A DNA stretch of 64,000 nt from Mycobacterium sp. ACS1612 (GCF_001667505.1 NZ_LZHZ01000063.1:186001-250000); one strand, 5' to 3'; positions 7,942 through 16,154 are shown, numbered from the stretch's first letter. Numbers and translations: made by a program. The notes: generated from the sequence alone by a model not told the origin.

Positions 7942-8439
7942 CTAGTTCAGCGGCGCGACGATCTCCGAGGTGTAGAAGTCGCCGATCACCCTGCCGGGTT
8001 TCGGTGGGCCGTCGACGGACACCCACACGCCCGTCGCTCCGTCGACGACCGGTCCCGCCAGCCTGGTGGTGCCGCTTCCGCTGGCGTCGGTGAACAGGTC
8101 GCCGACAATCACTCCCGGGTCTCCCGCGGTGCATGTGCGCTCCGAGGGCCGGGGCACCTCGATGAGCCGGACCGTGTACCGCGTGTTGGGCTGGGCGGTG
8201 GCAAGTCGAACGTCGGCGGTGACGCCGCCGGGGCCCACGCCGATCTCCGCGCCGCCGCTGCCGTAGCCGGTGGCCGACACCCAGTGTGTCTGGTCGTGGC
8301 TGCAGGTCCTGAACAGGCTGGAGAACGGCACGAAGGTGGACCCACCAGAGGACGCCGCGGCACCGGTGAAGCTTGCGGCGATGGTCGCCGCAGCGACGAG
8401 CACTGCGACAGCGCCGACGCGCCGTTTCGACGATTGCAT
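7942..8439 (-). CDS. Secreted protein of unknown function
   Basis: 165 residues. The N-terminus is a clear Sec signal peptide: basic MQSSKRR, a hydrophobic Ala/Val stretch, and a likely cleavage after about residue 28-30 (AAA-SS). The mature part has two Cys (in FRTCSHDQ and ERTCTAGD) that could form a disulfide. It is rich in Gly, Thr and Val, in a beta-sheet-like pattern (WVSATGYGSGGAEIGVGPGG; RYTVRLIEVPRP; GVWVSVDGPPKPGRVIGDFY). I do not recognise a catalytic motif or a named family. It is likely a periplasmic or cell-wall protein. It lies 12 bp downstream of the DUF302 gene on the same strand and may share its transcript, and it converges on Hsp20 across a shared hairpin. Confidence 0.8.
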   Translation of the reverse strand: MQSSKRRVGAVAVLVAAATIAASFTGAAASSGGSTFVPFSSLFRTCSHDQTHWVSATGYGSGGAEIGVGPGGVTADVRLATAQPNTRYTVRLIEVPRPSERTCTAGDPGVIVGDLFTDASGSGTTRLAGPVVDGATGVWVSVDGPPKPGRVIGDFYTSEIVAPLN

Positions 8440-8451
8440 TGCTCGACCCTA

Positions 8452-8976
8452 CTAGGCGCCGAAGGCGTCCCCCGGGTCAACCCCGATGACCCGCAACAGG
8501 TTTGCCACCTTGCGGTCCAGGCCCACCCCCACCTCGGTGACGTCGGCGATGCCGAGGCTGCCGAACGCAGGACCGGGTTGGTCCATCGAGAACACCGCGT
8601 TGCCGTCGGGGTCGCTGTACACGAGCACCCGCAGCGGTGCGTACAGCATCGCCCGGGGGTCATGCCGGAACATGGTTTCGGCGATGGTGTGGTTACCGAG
8701 CAGGTACTCGACCGCCTTGACGTCGTGGCCTGCCGCCCGCATCACCGGGGTGGCATCCACCTTGGCGTACACCATCAGGTCGTTCGGCGCGTTGTCTGCC
8801 GCCTGGGCGAGCACGTCGTCCCATGTGCCGCCGGACCCGACGATCTGCGCAACGCGCGCCGAATCAGACGGCGGCGCCGCGGATTCGAACGCGGCGAGGA
8901 ATTTCTCGAAGTCGACACCGGTGGACACGTCCACTCGCGTCATCGTGTGGTCGTGCCTTGCGAATGGTGCGGTCAT
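8452..8976 (-). CDS. DUF302 domain protein
   Basis: 174 residues from MTAPFARHDH; an in-frame Met eight codons upstream would place the start over the neighbouring operator. The DUF302 region covers about residues 75-160 and includes the core HTIAETMFRHDPRAMLYAPLR and VLVYSDPDGNAVFSMDQPG. DUF302 proteins are small cytoplasmic alpha-beta proteins of unknown biochemical role, often seen near redox or membrane stress genes. The gene is divergent from an HxlR-type regulator, and the intergenic region carries a perfect 19-bp palindrome. This makes it the probable direct target of that regulator. Confidence 0.88.
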   Translation of the reverse strand: MTAPFARHDHTMTRVDVSTGVDFEKFLAAFESAAPPSDSARVAQIVGSGGTWDDVLAQAADNAPNDLMVYAKVDATPVMRAAGHDVKAVEYLLGNHTIAETMFRHDPRAMLYAPLRVLVYSDPDGNAVFSMDQPGPAFGSLGIADVTEVGVGLDRKVANLLRVIGVDPGDAFGA

Positions 8977-8992
8977 CACTGATCCCTTCGTA

Positions 8993-9011
8993 CGGTTCAA
9001 TCATTGAACCG
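8993..9011. promoter_or_regulatory. Perfect palindrome, candidate HxlR operator
   Basis: CGGTTCAAT-C-ATTGAACCG: two perfect 9-bp arms around one base, centred in the 57-bp gap between the divergent DUF302 gene and the HxlR regulator. The position and symmetry fit an operator for the dimeric regulator encoded next to it, controlling both promoters. Confidence 0.7.
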
Positions 9012-9033
9012 CTGAACTGCGATACTTCATTCC

Positions 9034-9552
9034 ATGCCGCTGCCCCGCGAGTACGCCGCCGAAAGCTGCCCGATCGCGCGCTCCCTCGAGATCGTCGGCG
9101 AGCGGTGGACGTTGCTGATCGTGCGTGACGCCTTCTACGGTGTCCGACGGTTCAGCGACTTCGCCGAACACCTCGGAATTCCCAAGGCGGTCTTGGCGCA
9201 ACGGCTCTCGCTACTCGTCGACGAGGGAGTGCTGGCGCGAGTAGCGGCCGCCAGCGGCCGCGACGAATACGCGCTGACTGCCAAGGGCCGGCGACTGTGG
9301 CCGACGCTGTGGTCCTTGATCGCCTGGGGCAACGAGAACTATCTGGAGCGCCCGGTCCGCCGTGCCTTCAAGCACGTCGAATGCGGCGGAACCATCCGCG
9401 CCGACGCGATCTGCTCCAGGTGCGGTCAGCAACCCGGGCCTGCCGACCTCGTCGTGCATCCGCCGCGCCGGCCCCGCAGACGCGACGACGCTGTCAGCAG
9501 GGCGCTGAGCCGACCTCACCGGTTGCTCGATCCGGTGAGAAACGGCAACTGA
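9034..9552 (+). CDS. HxlR family winged-helix transcriptional regulator
   Basis: 172 residues. The N-terminal ~105 residues are a classic HxlR (DUF24) MarR-like winged helix: an early Cys (AAESCPIARSLEIVGERW), the motif WTLLIVRDAFYGVRRFSDF, the recognition-helix region IPKAVLAQRLSLLVDEG, and the wing YALTAKGRRLWP. The conserved Cys near residue 12 is the redox or aldehyde-sensing residue in several HxlR proteins. The C-terminal ~65 residues contain two further Cys pairs (ECGG and CSRCG), which look like a small metal-binding knuckle, and a basic tail (PPRRPRRRD). It is divergent from the DUF302 gene over a perfect palindrome, so local autoregulation is likely. The ligand is unknown. Confidence 0.93.
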   Translation: MPLPREYAAESCPIARSLEIVGERWTLLIVRDAFYGVRRFSDFAEHLGIPKAVLAQRLSLLVDEGVLARVAAASGRDEYALTAKGRRLWPTLWSLIAWGNENYLERPVRRAFKHVECGGTIRADAICSRCGQQPGPADLVVHPPRRPRRRDDAVSRALSRPHRLLDPVRNGN

Positions 9553-9930
9553 TCAGATTTGGCCGGCGTTGGTCGGGGTGGTCGTGGGGTAGGGATTGGT
9601 CGAAGTGCTCGACTCCGTGGTGTCTGTCGCGTCACCGCCGGGGCCGTCGTCGGACGGCGTCGACTTGACCGGACCCGTCAAGGACGGGTTGTCCTGGCTG
9701 GTCAGCGCGCTCGGCACGGTGTAACTCGTGCTCGACGTCGAACTGGTGGTGTACGTCGACGCCGTCGCCGACGACGCAGGCAATTCGGCGGGCTGCGGAG
9801 GCCGCGACGAGTCATCGGCCGTGCGCAGCACCGCCCACACCAGGATCGCGATCAGCACGACTGCCGCCACGCCGGCGGCCACGATCACCGACTGCTGGTT
9901 GTGCCAACTGCCGTCGTCGTCAGGACTCAC
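9553..9930 (-). CDS. Single-pass membrane protein with Ser/Thr/Pro-rich external tail
   Basis: 125 residues. A short acidic N-terminus (MSPDDDGSWHNQQ) precedes one strong transmembrane helix (about residues 14-36, VIVAAGVAAVVLIAILVWAV). The remaining ~88 residues are low complexity, dominated by Ser, Thr and Pro. I recognise no domain. The layout resembles many mycobacterial envelope proteins with an exported disordered, possibly O-glycosylated tail. It begins 9 bp after the stop of the PEP-mutase-family gene on the same strand, suggesting co-transcription, and converges on the HxlR gene with no gap between the stop codons. Confidence 0.75.
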   Translation of the reverse strand: MSPDDDGSWHNQQSVIVAAGVAAVVLIAILVWAVLRTADDSSRPPQPAELPASSATASTYTTSSTSSTSYTVPSALTSQDNPSLTGPVKSTPSDDGPGGDATDTTESSTSTNPYPTTTPTNAGQI

Positions 9931-9939
9931 GGCGGAATG

Positions 9940-10698
9940 CTAAGCCCAACGCGCCAACATCTCTTTGGAGTAGGCGGTGAGCGCGTATTGCCAGAACGGC
10001 CCGAAGCTGATCCGCCCGACGCCGAGCGGTCCGAACGTCGCGGGGTCGTCCTGATCCGGCAACGCGATCGCGTTGATGGGCAGCGGCAACTCGGAAGCCA
10101 AGCGCCGCAACGTATCCGGATCGTGCCTGCCCACCGGATACAACGAGTCGGCGCCGGCGGCTGCGGCCTCCTTCAGTCGCGCGATCGCACGGTCGACCCG
10201 GTCGGCCTCGTCGCCGTCCTGCCGAAGAAAGAGATCGGTGCGGGCGTTGACCACCACATGCACCCCGGCAGCGTCGGCCGCCTGGCGCAACGCGCCGACG
10301 AGTTCGGCGTGCTCGGCCGACGACCGCAACCGACCGCCCTGACAGTGCACGGTGTCCTCGATGTTGAGGCCGACCGCGCCTGCCTCCAGCAGTCCCTCGA
10401 TCAGGCGGGTGGCCGACTGTGCGTAACCCGATTCGATGTCGACCGACACCGGCACGTCGACGGCCGCGGTGATCTGACCGACTCGAGTGACCACGTCGTC
10501 GAACGTCATGCCCTCCTGGTCAGCCTTACCGACCGAATCGGCCATCGGGTGGCTGCCGACGGTCAGCGCAACGAAGCCGGAGTCGACCGCCGTCCGCGCC
10601 GACCACGCGTCCCAGACCGTCGGGAGGACCACTGGATCGCCCGGCCGGTGCAGGCCCAGCAATGTCTCGGCACGCTCCGCGAGGACCTGGGTGGACAT
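9940..10698 (-). CDS. Isocitrate lyase/PEP mutase superfamily enzyme
   Basis: 252-residue cytoplasmic TIM-barrel protein of the ICL/PEPM superfamily, whose members break or make C-C or C-P bonds of 2-hydroxy/oxo acids using Mg2+. Visible family features are the entry strand VVLPTVWDAWSARTAVDSGF, the substrate-loop region LTVGSHPMADSVGKADQEG, the metal-ligand region VDIESGYA and the NIEDTV motif, followed by VVNARTDLFL. The KKCGH catalytic loop of true isocitrate lyase is missing, so this is one of the small 2-methylisocitrate-lyase or carboxyphosphonoenolpyruvate-mutase-like members of unknown substrate. The start is the ATG facing the sdh region. Confidence 0.87.
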   Translation of the reverse strand: MSTQVLAERAETLLGLHRPGDPVVLPTVWDAWSARTAVDSGFVALTVGSHPMADSVGKADQEGMTFDDVVTRVGQITAAVDVPVSVDIESGYAQSATRLIEGLLEAGAVGLNIEDTVHCQGGRLRSSAEHAELVGALRQAADAAGVHVVVNARTDLFLRQDGDEADRVDRAIARLKEAAAAGADSLYPVGRHDPDTLRRLASELPLPINAIALPDQDDPATFGPLGVGRISFGPFWQYALTAYSKEMLARWA

Positions 10699-10762
10699 GG
10701 ACCTACCTCCGCTTCTGCGACGTGACCGGTCTCACGCCAAACCCCCTGATGCAACTAACATC

Positions 10763-10790
10763 GGGTGTCGTACTGTGATTCGAGACACCC
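10763..10790. promoter_or_regulatory. Inverted repeat upstream of the sdh gene group
   Basis: GGGTGTC-N14-GACACCC: perfect 7-bp arms, 19 bp upstream of the first gene of the Sdh1 group. It could be an operator or a 5'-UTR hairpin. No regulator was recognised. Confidence 0.3.
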
Positions 10791-10809
10791 TTCAGCCCAA
10801 GGAGGTCAA

Positions 10810-11100
10810 ATGTCGAGCACTACCGAACTTACCGAGTTGCACGAGCTAATCGGAAGCCTGCGGCGGTGCGTCACCTCGCTGGCATCGAAGTATGGCGACA
10901 GCCCTGCCACCCGCCGGATTGTCAACGATGCCGAACGCATCCTCAACGACATCGACCGCCTCGACATCGACGCCGAAGAGCTCGAACTGACCAGGGGCGT
11001 GACCCGCCACCAACACGGCGCCGAGAAGATCACCATTCCCGACACCCCCTACGACACAGCCTTCTGGGGCGATGAAGACGACAGAGGAGTCGCCGGCTAA
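10810..11100 (+). CDS. Conserved small protein preceding Sdh1 (Rv0250c-like)
   Basis: 96 residues from ATG 10810, chosen because AAGGAGG sits just upstream; an in-frame earlier start at 10765 lacks one. The first ~75 residues are mostly helical and charged (ELTELHELIGSLRRCVTSLASKYG; RRIVNDAERILNDIDRLDIDAEEL), and the last 25 are extended and acidic. No transmembrane segment or known catalytic motif is present. It matches the small conserved gene that always precedes sdhC of the Sdh1 cluster in mycobacteria (Rv0250c). Its place at the head of the operon suggests a role in Sdh1 expression, assembly or stability, but function is unknown. Confidence 0.85.
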   Translation: MSSTTELTELHELIGSLRRCVTSLASKYGDSPATRRIVNDAERILNDIDRLDIDAEELELTRGVTRHQHGAEKITIPDTPYDTAFWGDEDDRGVAG

Positions 11101-11146
11101 CGCCGCGGCCTTCGCCAGCGGGACATAACCACATCGAAAGGGAAAA

Positions 11147-11965
11147 GTGAGCGCACCCACCGCCGACCGCAAAGCGACCGGCGTCTTTTCACCGAGCCGT
11201 GCCCAAATTCCGCAACGCACCCTTCGCACCGACCGGTGGTGGCAGTCGCCGCTGATCGTCGACCTGGGCTTCGCCGCGTTCGTCATCTATGCGACAGTGC
11301 GAGCGTTCCTACAGAACAACTACTACGTGCCCGAATACCACTACCTGACGCCGTTCTACTCGCCCTGCGTCAGCACCGGGTGCATCCCTGAAGCCAGCCA
11401 CTTCGGTCAGTTCCTGCCCGACGTGTGGTGGCTGCCCTACGCCGCGCTCTCGCTGCCGTTCCTGCTGCTGTTCCGGCTGACCTGCTACTACTACCGCGGC
11501 GCCTACTACCGCTCGGTGTGGCAGTCGCCGACCGCATGCGCGGTGGCCGAACCGCACGCGAAATACACTGGCGAGACACGCTTTCCGCTGATCATCCAGA
11601 ACACCCACCGGTACTTCTTCTACATCGCCGGGATCATCTCGGTGATCAACACCTACGACGCGATCGTCGCATTCCAATCGCCGTCCGGCTTCGGATTCGG
11701 TTTGGGCAACCTCATTCTCGTCGTCAACGTGGTCATGCTGTGGATCTACACGCTGTCGTGCCACTCCTGCCGTCACGTCGTCGGCGGCCGCCTCAAGCAC
11801 TTCTCCAAGCACCCGGTCCGCTACTGGTTCTGGACGCAGGTGAGCGCGTTGAACACCAGGCACAAGCTGTATGCGTGGGTCACGCTCGGCACGCTGATGG
11901 TGACCGACTTCTACATCATGCTGGTGGCCAGCGGCACCATCTCTGACCTGAGATTCATTGGCTGA
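11147..11965 (+). CDS. sdhC: Succinate dehydrogenase Sdh1 membrane anchor subunit
   Basis: 272 residues, GTG start after a GAAAGGGAAAA leader. It has five likely transmembrane helices (about residues 36-55, 93-112, 150-172, 182-203 and 232-262). It anchors the SdhAB catalytic dimer and passes electrons to menaquinone. The published M. smegmatis Sdh1 structure was reported to contain a Rieske-type FeS cluster embedded in this subunit. The motif C205-H-S-C208-R-H210 at the end of the fourth helix, together with other Cys/His residues (C74, C79, C113), is the natural place for such ligands. Assigning individual ligands is inference. It is followed 34 bp later by sdhA. Confidence 0.9.
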   Translation: MSAPTADRKATGVFSPSRAQIPQRTLRTDRWWQSPLIVDLGFAAFVIYATVRAFLQNNYYVPEYHYLTPFYSPCVSTGCIPEASHFGQFLPDVWWLPYAALSLPFLLLFRLTCYYYRGAYYRSVWQSPTACAVAEPHAKYTGETRFPLIIQNTHRYFFYIAGIISVINTYDAIVAFQSPSGFGFGLGNLILVVNVVMLWIYTLSCHSCRHVVGGRLKHFSKHPVRYWFWTQVSALNTRHKLYAWVTLGTLMVTDFYIMLVASGTISDLRFIG

Positions 11966-11999
11966 CAGGGTTTTCCGAAAGCAATAGTGAGGTTCATTA

Positions 12000-13913
12000 A
12001 TGGCGGAAGTTGAGCGGCACTCCTATGACGTCGTCGTCATCGGTGCCGGCGGCGCGGGTTTGCGTGCGGTCATCGAGGCACGCGAACGCGGCTTGAAGGT
12101 CGCGGTTGTCTGTAAGTCGTTATTCGGCAAGGCCCACACCGTGATGGCCGAAGGTGGCTGCGCGGCCGCGATGGGCAATGCCAACCCGAAGGACAACTGG
12201 CAGGTCCATTTCAAGGACACCATGCGCGGCGGCAAGTTCCTCAACAACTGGCGGATGGCCGAGTTGCACGCCAAGGAGGCGCCCGACCGCGTATGGGAGC
12301 TGGAGACCTACGGCGCCCTGTTCGACCGCACCAAGGACGGTCGCATCAGCCAGCGCAACTTCGGTGGCCACACCTATCCTCGGCTCGCGCACGTCGGTGA
12401 CCGCACCGGCCTCGAGATCATCCGCACCCTGCAGCAGAAGATCGTCTCGCTGCAGCAGGAGGACAAGGCCGAATTCGGCGACTACGAGGCCCGCATCAAG
12501 GTGTTCCACGAGTGCACCATCACCGACCTGATCAAAGATGGTGACCGGATCGCAGGGGCGTTCGGCTACTGGCGGGAAAGCGGACGCTTCATCCTGTTCG
12601 AGACGCCTGCCGTGGTGATGGCCACCGGCGGAATCGGCAAGTCCTACAAGGTGACATCGAACTCGTGGGAGTACACCGGCGACGGGCATGCGCTCGCGCT
12701 GCGGGCGGGCGCCACCCTGATCAACATGGAGTTCGTCCAGTTCCACCCGACCGGGATGGTCTGGCCGCCCAGCGTGAAGGGCATCCTCGTCACCGAGGGT
12801 GTGCGCGGCGACGGCGGGGTGCTGAAGAACTCCGAAGGCACCCGGTTCATGTTCGATTACATCCCGCCGGTGTTCAAAGGCCAGTACGCGGAGAGCATCG
12901 AAGAGGCCGACCAGTGGCTCAAGGACAACGACTCGGCCCGCCGCACCCCCGACCTGCTGCCCCGCGACGAGGTGGCCCGCGCCATCAACTCCGAGGTGAA
13001 GGCCGACCGCGGAACCCCGCACGGCGGTGTCTACCTCGACATCGCGTCGCGGCTGCCCGCCGAGGAGATCAAGCGCAGGCTGCCGTCGATGTATCACCAG
13101 TTCATGGAGTTGGCCGAGGTCGACATCACCAAGGAGCCGATGGAAGTCGGGCCGACGTGTCACTACGTGATGGGCGGCATCGAAGTCGATCCTGACACCG
13201 GGGCGGCCACGACGCCGGGGTTGTTCGCCGCAGGCGAGTGCTCCGGTGGCATGCACGGGTCGAATCGGTTAGGCGGCAACTCGCTGTCGGACCTGCTGGT
13301 ATTCGGCCGCCGCGCCGGGTTGGGCGCGTCCGACTACGTCAGGGCGCTGCCGGAACGACCGAAGGTGTCCGACGAGGCGCTCGCGGACGCGGCCAAGCTG
13401 GCGCTGGCACCCTTCGACGGTCCGACCAACGGCGATCGCGCCGAGAACCCCTACACGCTGCAACTGGACCTGCAGGACACGATGAACAACCTGGTCGGCA
13501 TCATCCGTAAGGCCGACGAGGTCACCGAGGCGCTGGGCAAGCTGACCGAACTTCGGGAGCGCTACAAGAAGGTTCAGGTCGAAGGCCATCGGCAGTTCAA
13601 CCCCGGTTGGCACCTGGCCATCGATTTGCGCAACATGCTGCTGGTCAGCGAGTGCGTCGCCAAGGCGGCGCTGGAGCGCACGGAGAGCCGCGGCGGGCAC
13701 ACCCGCGACGACTATCCGTCGATGGACGCCTCCTGGCGCAAGACGCTGCTGGTGTGCCGGGCGGAGGGTGATGCGGTGGTGCCCGACGTCACCATCACCA
13801 AAGAGGACCAGGTACCCATGCGCGACGACCTGCTCGAACTCGTCGACATCGAGGAACTCGAGAAGTACTTCACCCCGGAAGAACTCGTCAACCACCCGGC
13901 AAGGAGAAGCTGA
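12000..13913 (+). CDS. sdhA: Succinate dehydrogenase Sdh1 flavoprotein subunit
   Basis: 637 residues. The FAD-binding Rossmann motif is at the N-terminus (VVVIGAGGAGLRAVIEA), and the flavin-attachment His is H46 (KAHTVMAEGG). The dicarboxylate site includes HPTGM and the later HGSNRLGGNSLSDLLVFGRRAG stretch (shown in part). It oxidises succinate to fumarate and gives electrons to the iron-sulfur subunit. This is the larger Sdh1-type flavoprotein (Rv0248c-like), distinct from the canonical Sdh2 type. A C-terminal acidic region (LLELVDIEELEKYFTPEEL) ends one base before the sdhB ATG, which indicates tight coupling. Confidence 0.97.
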   Translation: MAEVERHSYDVVVIGAGGAGLRAVIEARERGLKVAVVCKSLFGKAHTVMAEGGCAAAMGNANPKDNWQVHFKDTMRGGKFLNNWRMAELHAKEAPDRVWELETYGALFDRTKDGRISQRNFGGHTYPRLAHVGDRTGLEIIRTLQQKIVSLQQEDKAEFGDYEARIKVFHECTITDLIKDGDRIAGAFGYWRESGRFILFETPAVVMATGGIGKSYKVTSNSWEYTGDGHALALRAGATLINMEFVQFHPTGMVWPPSVKGILVTEGVRGDGGVLKNSEGTRFMFDYIPPVFKGQYAESIEEADQWLKDNDSARRTPDLLPRDEVARAINSEVKADRGTPHGGVYLDIASRLPAEEIKRRLPSMYHQFMELAEVDITKEPMEVGPTCHYVMGGIEVDPDTGAATTPGLFAAGECSGGMHGSNRLGGNSLSDLLVFGRRAGLGASDYVRALPERPKVSDEALADAAKLALAPFDGPTNGDRAENPYTLQLDLQDTMNNLVGIIRKADEVTEALGKLTELRERYKKVQVEGHRQFNPGWHLAIDLRNMLLVSECVAKAALERTESRGGHTRDDYPSMDASWRKTLLVCRAEGDAVVPDVTITKEDQVPMRDDLLELVDIEELEKYFTPEELVNHPARRS

Positions 13914-14669
13914 ATGGCGGCCTATCAAGCGAAGCTGCGGGTGTGGCGTGGCGACGACGGCGGCGGCGCGCTGCAGGATTTCTCCGTCGAGGTCAATGAG
14001 GGCGAGGTGGTGCTCGACATCATCCACCGTCTGCAGCAGACCCAAGCCGGGGACCTCGCGGTGCGGTGGAACTGCAAGGCGGGCAAATGTGGCTCGTGTT
14101 CCGCCGAGATCAATGGCCGACCACGGCTGATGTGCATGACGCGGATGTCGACATTCGACGAGGCCGAGACCATCACGATCACCCCGCTGCGGACGTTCCC
14201 CATCATCCGCGACCTCGTCACCGATGTGTCGTTCAACTACGAAAAGGCCAGAGAAATCCCGTCGTTCACGCCGCCGAAGGACTTGCAGCCCGGTGAGTAC
14301 CGGATGATGCAGGAGGACGTGAACCGGTCCCAGGAATTCCGCAAGTGCATCGAGTGCTTCCTGTGCCAGAACACCTGCCACGTGGTGCGCGACCACGAGG
14401 AGAACAAGAAGGCGTTCGCCGGGCCGCGGTATCTGATGCGTCAAACCGAACTGGACATGCATCCGCTGGACACTCATGACCGCCGTGCGGTGCAGGCGCA
14501 GGAGGAGCACGGCCTCGGCTACTGCAACATCACCAAGTGCTGCACCGAGGTGTGCCCGGAGCACATCAAGATCACCGACAACGCGCTGATCCCGCTCAAG
14601 GAGCGTGCTGCCGACCGCAAGTACGACCCCGTCGTGTGGTTGGGAAGCAAACTGTTCAGGCGGAGTTGA
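13914..14669 (+). CDS. sdhB: Succinate dehydrogenase Sdh1 iron-sulfur subunit
   Basis: 251 residues. The N-terminal plant-type [2Fe-2S] domain shows ligands in CKAGKCGSCSAE and the later MCMT. The C-terminal domain carries the [4Fe-4S] set CIECFLCQNTC and a further set in KCCTEVCPEH, completing the [4Fe-4S]/[3Fe-4S] relay from SdhA flavin to the membrane anchor. The start codon immediately follows the sdhA stop. A short helical protein gene follows 54 bp downstream. Confidence 0.97.
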   Translation: MAAYQAKLRVWRGDDGGGALQDFSVEVNEGEVVLDIIHRLQQTQAGDLAVRWNCKAGKCGSCSAEINGRPRLMCMTRMSTFDEAETITITPLRTFPIIRDLVTDVSFNYEKAREIPSFTPPKDLQPGEYRMMQEDVNRSQEFRKCIECFLCQNTCHVVRDHEENKKAFAGPRYLMRQTELDMHPLDTHDRRAVQAQEEHGLGYCNITKCCTEVCPEHIKITDNALIPLKERAADRKYDPVVWLGSKLFRRS

Positions 14670-14723
14670 GCGCGGGTAACCTTCATACAGCGGCCAATCA
14701 ACGCCATGACGAGAGGCAGCAGT

Positions 14724-14873
14724 ATGACCCTCAGCATCAACGACATTCGTACGGCGATTCGTGAGCTCAGCGCGCGGGCGGAATTGGCGCGCAAAGAAGG
14801 CAGGCCAGCGGACGCCGAGGAACTCGAACGGCGCGTCCAAGGCTATCGCGAGGAGCTTGCCGCCCGCCCGTGA
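14724..14873 (+). CDS. 49-residue helical protein downstream of sdhB
   Basis: Small gene. ATG at 14724, with the purine-rich GAGAGGCAG upstream; an in-frame ATG at 14706 is an alternative start. The product is almost wholly helical and highly charged: it starts MTLSINDIRTAIRELSARAE and continues with LARKEGRPADAEELERRVQ, a heptad-like pattern that could form a coiled-coil hairpin. There is no membrane segment or cysteine. It lies on the same strand 54 bp after sdhB and ends one base before the convergent flavin reductase stop. I do not recognise the family. It may be an accessory to Sdh1 or simply co-transcribed. Confidence 0.6.
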   Translation: MTLSINDIRTAIRELSARAELARKEGRPADAEELERRVQGYREELAARP

Positions 14874-15359
14874 CTAGGCGCCGAGCCGACGGAATGTACT
14901 GCGGTGAAAGACAATCGGCGGTACATCGGCGTGCACCGTGATGTCGCTGACCCGCAATATGACAATGGTGTGATCGCCTGCGGGCACCAGCTGTTCGATG
15001 GCGCTTTCCAGCCACACGCTGGTGCCCGTGACGAACACTGCGCCTGAATCCCTGGACACCGTGTCCAGACCCGCGAACCGATCACCCGTCTTGGCAGCCA
15101 GTGTGCGGGCAGCTTCGTCGTGGGCTTCGCCGAGCACGCTGATGCCCAGCGCAGGCAGGTCCTTGAGCTTGGGCCACGTCTCCGAGGCGTTCTGTACACA
15201 GAACGAAACCAACGGCGGGTCGAGCGACACCGGGACGAAGGTGCTGGCCACCAGCCCGACACGGACACCGTCGACTTCGGCGGCTATGGCGATGACGCCG
15301 GCCGGGAAATGCCCGAACGCCTCCCTGAGGCTGGTGGGGCTCAGATCGTTGGATGCCAT
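14874..15359 (-). CDS. Flavin reductase-like FMN-binding protein (Rv0245-like)
   Basis: 161 residues from MASNDLSPTSLREAFGHFPAG; Mets 3 and 8 codons upstream are alternatives, but this start gives the length of the M. tuberculosis orthologue. It has the flavin-reductase split-barrel fold: GVIAIAAEVDGVRVGLVAST, then FVPVSLDPPLVSFCVQNASETWPKL, where flavin contacts are made, then ISVLGEAHDEAARTLA and a closing GDHTIVILRVSDI strand with FHRSTFRRLG. Such enzymes reduce FMN or FAD with NAD(P)H for partner monooxygenases or act as small flavin-dependent oxidoreductases. The partner is not evident here. It lies between Sdh1 and the glycolipid cluster, as in other mycobacteria. Confidence 0.9.
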   Translation of the reverse strand: MASNDLSPTSLREAFGHFPAGVIAIAAEVDGVRVGLVASTFVPVSLDPPLVSFCVQNASETWPKLKDLPALGISVLGEAHDEAARTLAAKTGDRFAGLDTVSRDSGAVFVTGTSVWLESAIEQLVPAGDHTIVILRVSDITVHADVPPIVFHRSTFRRLGA

Positions 15360-15481
15360 CGCTTCCATCTTCACACGCGACATGGGCTGCGCAGTCCAAG
15401 TCGTCGGCCCGTAGCCCGTCGTGGGCGCTGGAAGCAATGAAATCTCGTTGAGTACAAAGGACAGGCGGTGTCCAACGCGCT

Positions 15482-16126
15482 TCAGAGTCCGGCCACGCCC
15501 GCCACCAGCGCCACACCGCCAACCACTGCCAGCAGGACGGCAAATTCGACTCGGCGCCGCGCCCGGATCCAGGTGTTCAACGCGTCCACCCGTCTGACGG
15601 TGGCCTGCGGCGCCAGCAGATAGGCCAGCAGTGGGATCTCGATGAAGGCGAAGGCAATGACGTTGAACATGAACAGCACCGCGACCTGCGCCATGGCTGC
15701 TGCGCCCGAGGCCAGAATGACCGCCAGCGCGGCGAGATAGTCGATGGACGGCAACGCGATGCCAAGACCGGCGACGCCCGCCACCGCGAGCGAGGGACCG
15801 CTCAAGAGTTGTTTGGCCGGCCTCGCCAGCCTCGTCGGACGCAAGTTCCACAGCCTGGGCACCGCGACGAACACCGCCGCCAGCAGCGCCACCACCCCGA
15901 TCAGAATCTGAACGTTCGGCAAGGTGAAGTGGCGGGTGCCCAGCAAGACGCGCCGGAACAGGAACAGGATCACCAGGCCGATCGTCAACCCCATCGCGAA
16001 ACCACCGCACAGGAACGCCAGCAGTTGCAGGGCTGGTTTCGGCCGGTTGAGCATCAGCACGGTCATCCCGATCCGGAATGGTTCGACGCTGACGGCAAGG
16101 GCCATCACCAGGACGGTCACCAACAT
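15482..16126 (-). CDS. Gap/Sap-like small membrane protein of the glycolipid cluster
   Basis: 214 residues starting at MLVTVLVMALAVSVEPFRIG. The frame extends 50 codons upstream into the fadD gene, but that part is not membrane-like and overlaps coding sequence. Six likely transmembrane helices are visible, with the family-type opening VSVEPFRIGMTVLMLNRPKP and the central GIALPSIDYLAALAVILAS. The family includes Gap, needed for glycopeptidolipid transport in M. smegmatis, and Sap of the sulfolipid locus. It is the last gene of the minus-strand unit fadD23-PE-mmpL10-papA3, 28 bp after fadD23. I infer a role in moving the trehalose lipid across the envelope together with MmpL10. Confidence 0.85.
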   Translation of the reverse strand: MLVTVLVMALAVSVEPFRIGMTVLMLNRPKPALQLLAFLCGGFAMGLTIGLVILFLFRRVLLGTRHFTLPNVQILIGVVALLAAVFVAVPRLWNLRPTRLARPAKQLLSGPSLAVAGVAGLGIALPSIDYLAALAVILASGAAAMAQVAVLFMFNVIAFAFIEIPLLAYLLAPQATVRRVDALNTWIRARRRVEFAVLLAVVGGVALVAGVAGL

Positions 16127-16154
16127 CGGTATCTCCAGGCGCGCACCCGCCGGG

